Below, piece after piece: positions 62,582 to 64,000 of a stretch of 64,000 bases of DNA. How positions within the stretch are numbered: position 1 is the stretch's first letter; every line of letters starts with the position of its first letter. The DNA comes from Agelas oroides (lineage: Eukaryota > Porifera > Demospongiae > Agelasida > Agelasidae): assembly GCA_949130485.1 (NCBI GenBank), contig CASBWJ010000007.1:1-64000 (forward strand), in the 5' to 3' direction. Made by a program: the position numbers and the translations under genes. The notes below the pieces were generated by a model. The model ran no database searches, was not told the DNA's origin, and saw only the letters and a list, made by a program, of their open reading frames with translations.

Positions 62582-63151
62582 CTGTAGAATAGACAATGCA
62601 TGCATTGTACTAGTTCAAGCCATCAACATTACAATACTCCAGTGTGTCTCTAGCTTTTGTAGGCTGGTGACAGGATTTATGTCAGAAATCAAATTGCATG
62701 TGAAGCACCATTCCTCCATACAACTACCTTATGACTACTGTGTATCACATGCATCGGATAAGTAATTTATTTGACAACTGAAAGTTGAAGTCTGAGTGGC
62801 AGAAAACATTACTTGGCTGCAATTTCCTTTTTATTTTCAAGTGGGCACTCGTAAAATTAAAATAATAAACATGCATTTTTGAAACATTGAAGTACAGTAA
62901 CTTTCAGCACCTTTGCAACACAGTGAACAACTCCACAAAACCACAATTAGATAAACTTACAGCATAGAGTATGGTTTCACTAATTACTCAACACTTAGTT
63001 GTGGTTTAGAAGTGTGGTGCACTTGTTCCACTGTACTACCATAATTATTAGCAAATACATAGCTACTGGTACGTATGTAGATCCTTTAGCAGTCCGGACA
63101 CAGGAATTGAACATAAGATGGATCTCTTCAAGAGCATACTAACTGATTATT

Positions 63152-63789
63152 GGGGCGAGCCTGAGCGAGCCCCACACTAGCGAGTCGAACGGTGGATTGT
63201 TCATATTTATATATATAATATATATGTATTCTGTATATGTCTGTTTAGACTGTAACTTAACGTAGTCGTGCGCCACATGCAGACAATAAGTAACATTTTC
63301 GCTCTGCAAACTCTAGCCTTGTACCCAGGCCGTGTGAGAGGAGAGAGACGTCTCTCTCCTCTCACACGGCCTGGGTATGAAGCCATGCAAACTCCTTTCC
63401 AGCACCAGCGGTGTGGGCGAAGATGGTGAGAAGAGAGGCTTGGGAGGAGTAGCTGGAGCATTGAACATTTACTGTACAAGGGCTGGAAGTTGTGAAGACA
63501 AACCTGGCTATTTACAGAATGCAGAAAGCGGCAGAGATCCTTTGATGCTCCAAGTTGAGTAGCTGATGGTGCATTTATCATGCGTAACGACTTTTCGACG
63601 CCTCTCCTATTTGTGTAACAACTATGCATGACAAGCCAGGCAGTCTGTCCAGAGTCAATAGTAAGGGCCTGACTTAGCTCCTGCTAGCTGCAGTCATGCA
63701 TGATTTGTATACTGTAACTTAGCAATTCACTAGTCAAGTCTTACCTAACCAAACGATGCTGCTGTGCGTTGCTCGCTCAAGCTCGCCCC
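63152..63789. mobile_element. R2-ended element, copy 4, reversed
   Basis: GGGGCGAGCCTGAGCGAGCC with the CACACTAGCGAGTC subterminal stands at the left and GCTCGCTCAAGCTCGCCCCA at the right, the reverse of copy 1. It holds a 70-bp hairpin (63314-63383). I did not establish interior similarity to the other copies. Confidence 0.55.
63314..63383. repeat. 70-bp near-perfect hairpin
   Basis: TAGCCTTGTACCCAGGCCGT (GTGAGAGGAGAGAGACG) is followed directly by its complement. It is a very compact member of the TAGCCTCGTTCCCAGG hairpin family. Confidence 0.85.
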
Positions 63790-63854
63790 ACAATGTTCTA
63801 CATTTACACTAGTTTGTTAAATTGAGCTTTTTGCCTTAACACTTTAACCACCAT

Positions 63855-63990
63855 AGTGCACCCACCCACCTCCCCATGTCCCACCCTTTCTGCTAGCGCA
63901 GAACCTATGTTCAAAACGGATTGCGCCAACTGATAACATGTGGCCAAAGTCTGATGACGCCAAAAAGCATCATTGGTGGTTAAAGGGTTA
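63855..63990. repeat. R5 dispersed repeat, copy 2
   Basis: Same blocks as 9836-9942, with a short extra segment (GATAACATGTGGCCAAAG) in the middle. It runs close to the right edge of the window. Confidence 0.8.
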
Positions 63991-64000
63991 AATGAAGGGT

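Overview
The window looks like animal nuclear DNA: multi-exon genes with GT..AG introns, immunoglobulin (Ig) and fibronectin type III (FN3) domain exons, and about half of the sequence in inverted-repeat transposons, minisatellites and hairpins. A sponge (demosponge) or another non-bilaterian animal is my inference. It rests on the style of the Ig-like domains and repeats, not on any database search. No rRNA, tRNA, CRISPR array or bacterial operon was recognised.

Nearly all real coding sequence is on the minus strand. The main gene runs from beyond the right half of the window down to a stop codon at 14987. I traced 38 exons from 62581 to 14987 by splice sites and reading-frame phase. They join into one open frame of about 3,104 residues whose true N-terminus is not identified. 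From N to C it encodes Ig and FN3 domains (15 Ig, one V-like Ig-like domain, 5 FN3), one transmembrane segment (exon 22348-22489), a juxtamembrane exon, an active-looking tyrosine phosphatase domain D1 (WPD loop and [10 protein letters not shown] loop) and a degenerate second domain D2 (WPE, MCNDGVGRTG). This is a receptor-type protein tyrosine phosphatase of LAR-like layout with a greatly expanded ectodomain. Every ectodomain exon starts and ends in phase 1, so any exon can be skipped, duplicated or swapped without breaking the frame. Two Ig subtypes alternate along the array. Whether this is one giant gene or two fused or adjacent genes cannot be settled from sequence alone.

A second gene of the same class begins to the left. 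A signal-peptide exon (12710-12794), a V-like Ig-like exon (7911-8243) and an Ig exon (3611-3901) are all phase-compatible, and the gene runs off the left edge.

The introns hold most of the repeats: a decayed Crypton-like tyrosine recombinase (22955-24328); a 1.8 kb 9-bp-unit minisatellite flanked by inverted repeats (27770-29613); Helitron-like protein fragments (about 19.9-20.1 kb and 32.0-33.1 kb); a LINE reverse-transcriptase tail (47.6-47.9 kb); several inverted-repeat (MITE-like) families; and many hairpins ending in TAGCCTCGTTCCCAGGC. Several of these show nested or serial insertion with visible target-site duplications.
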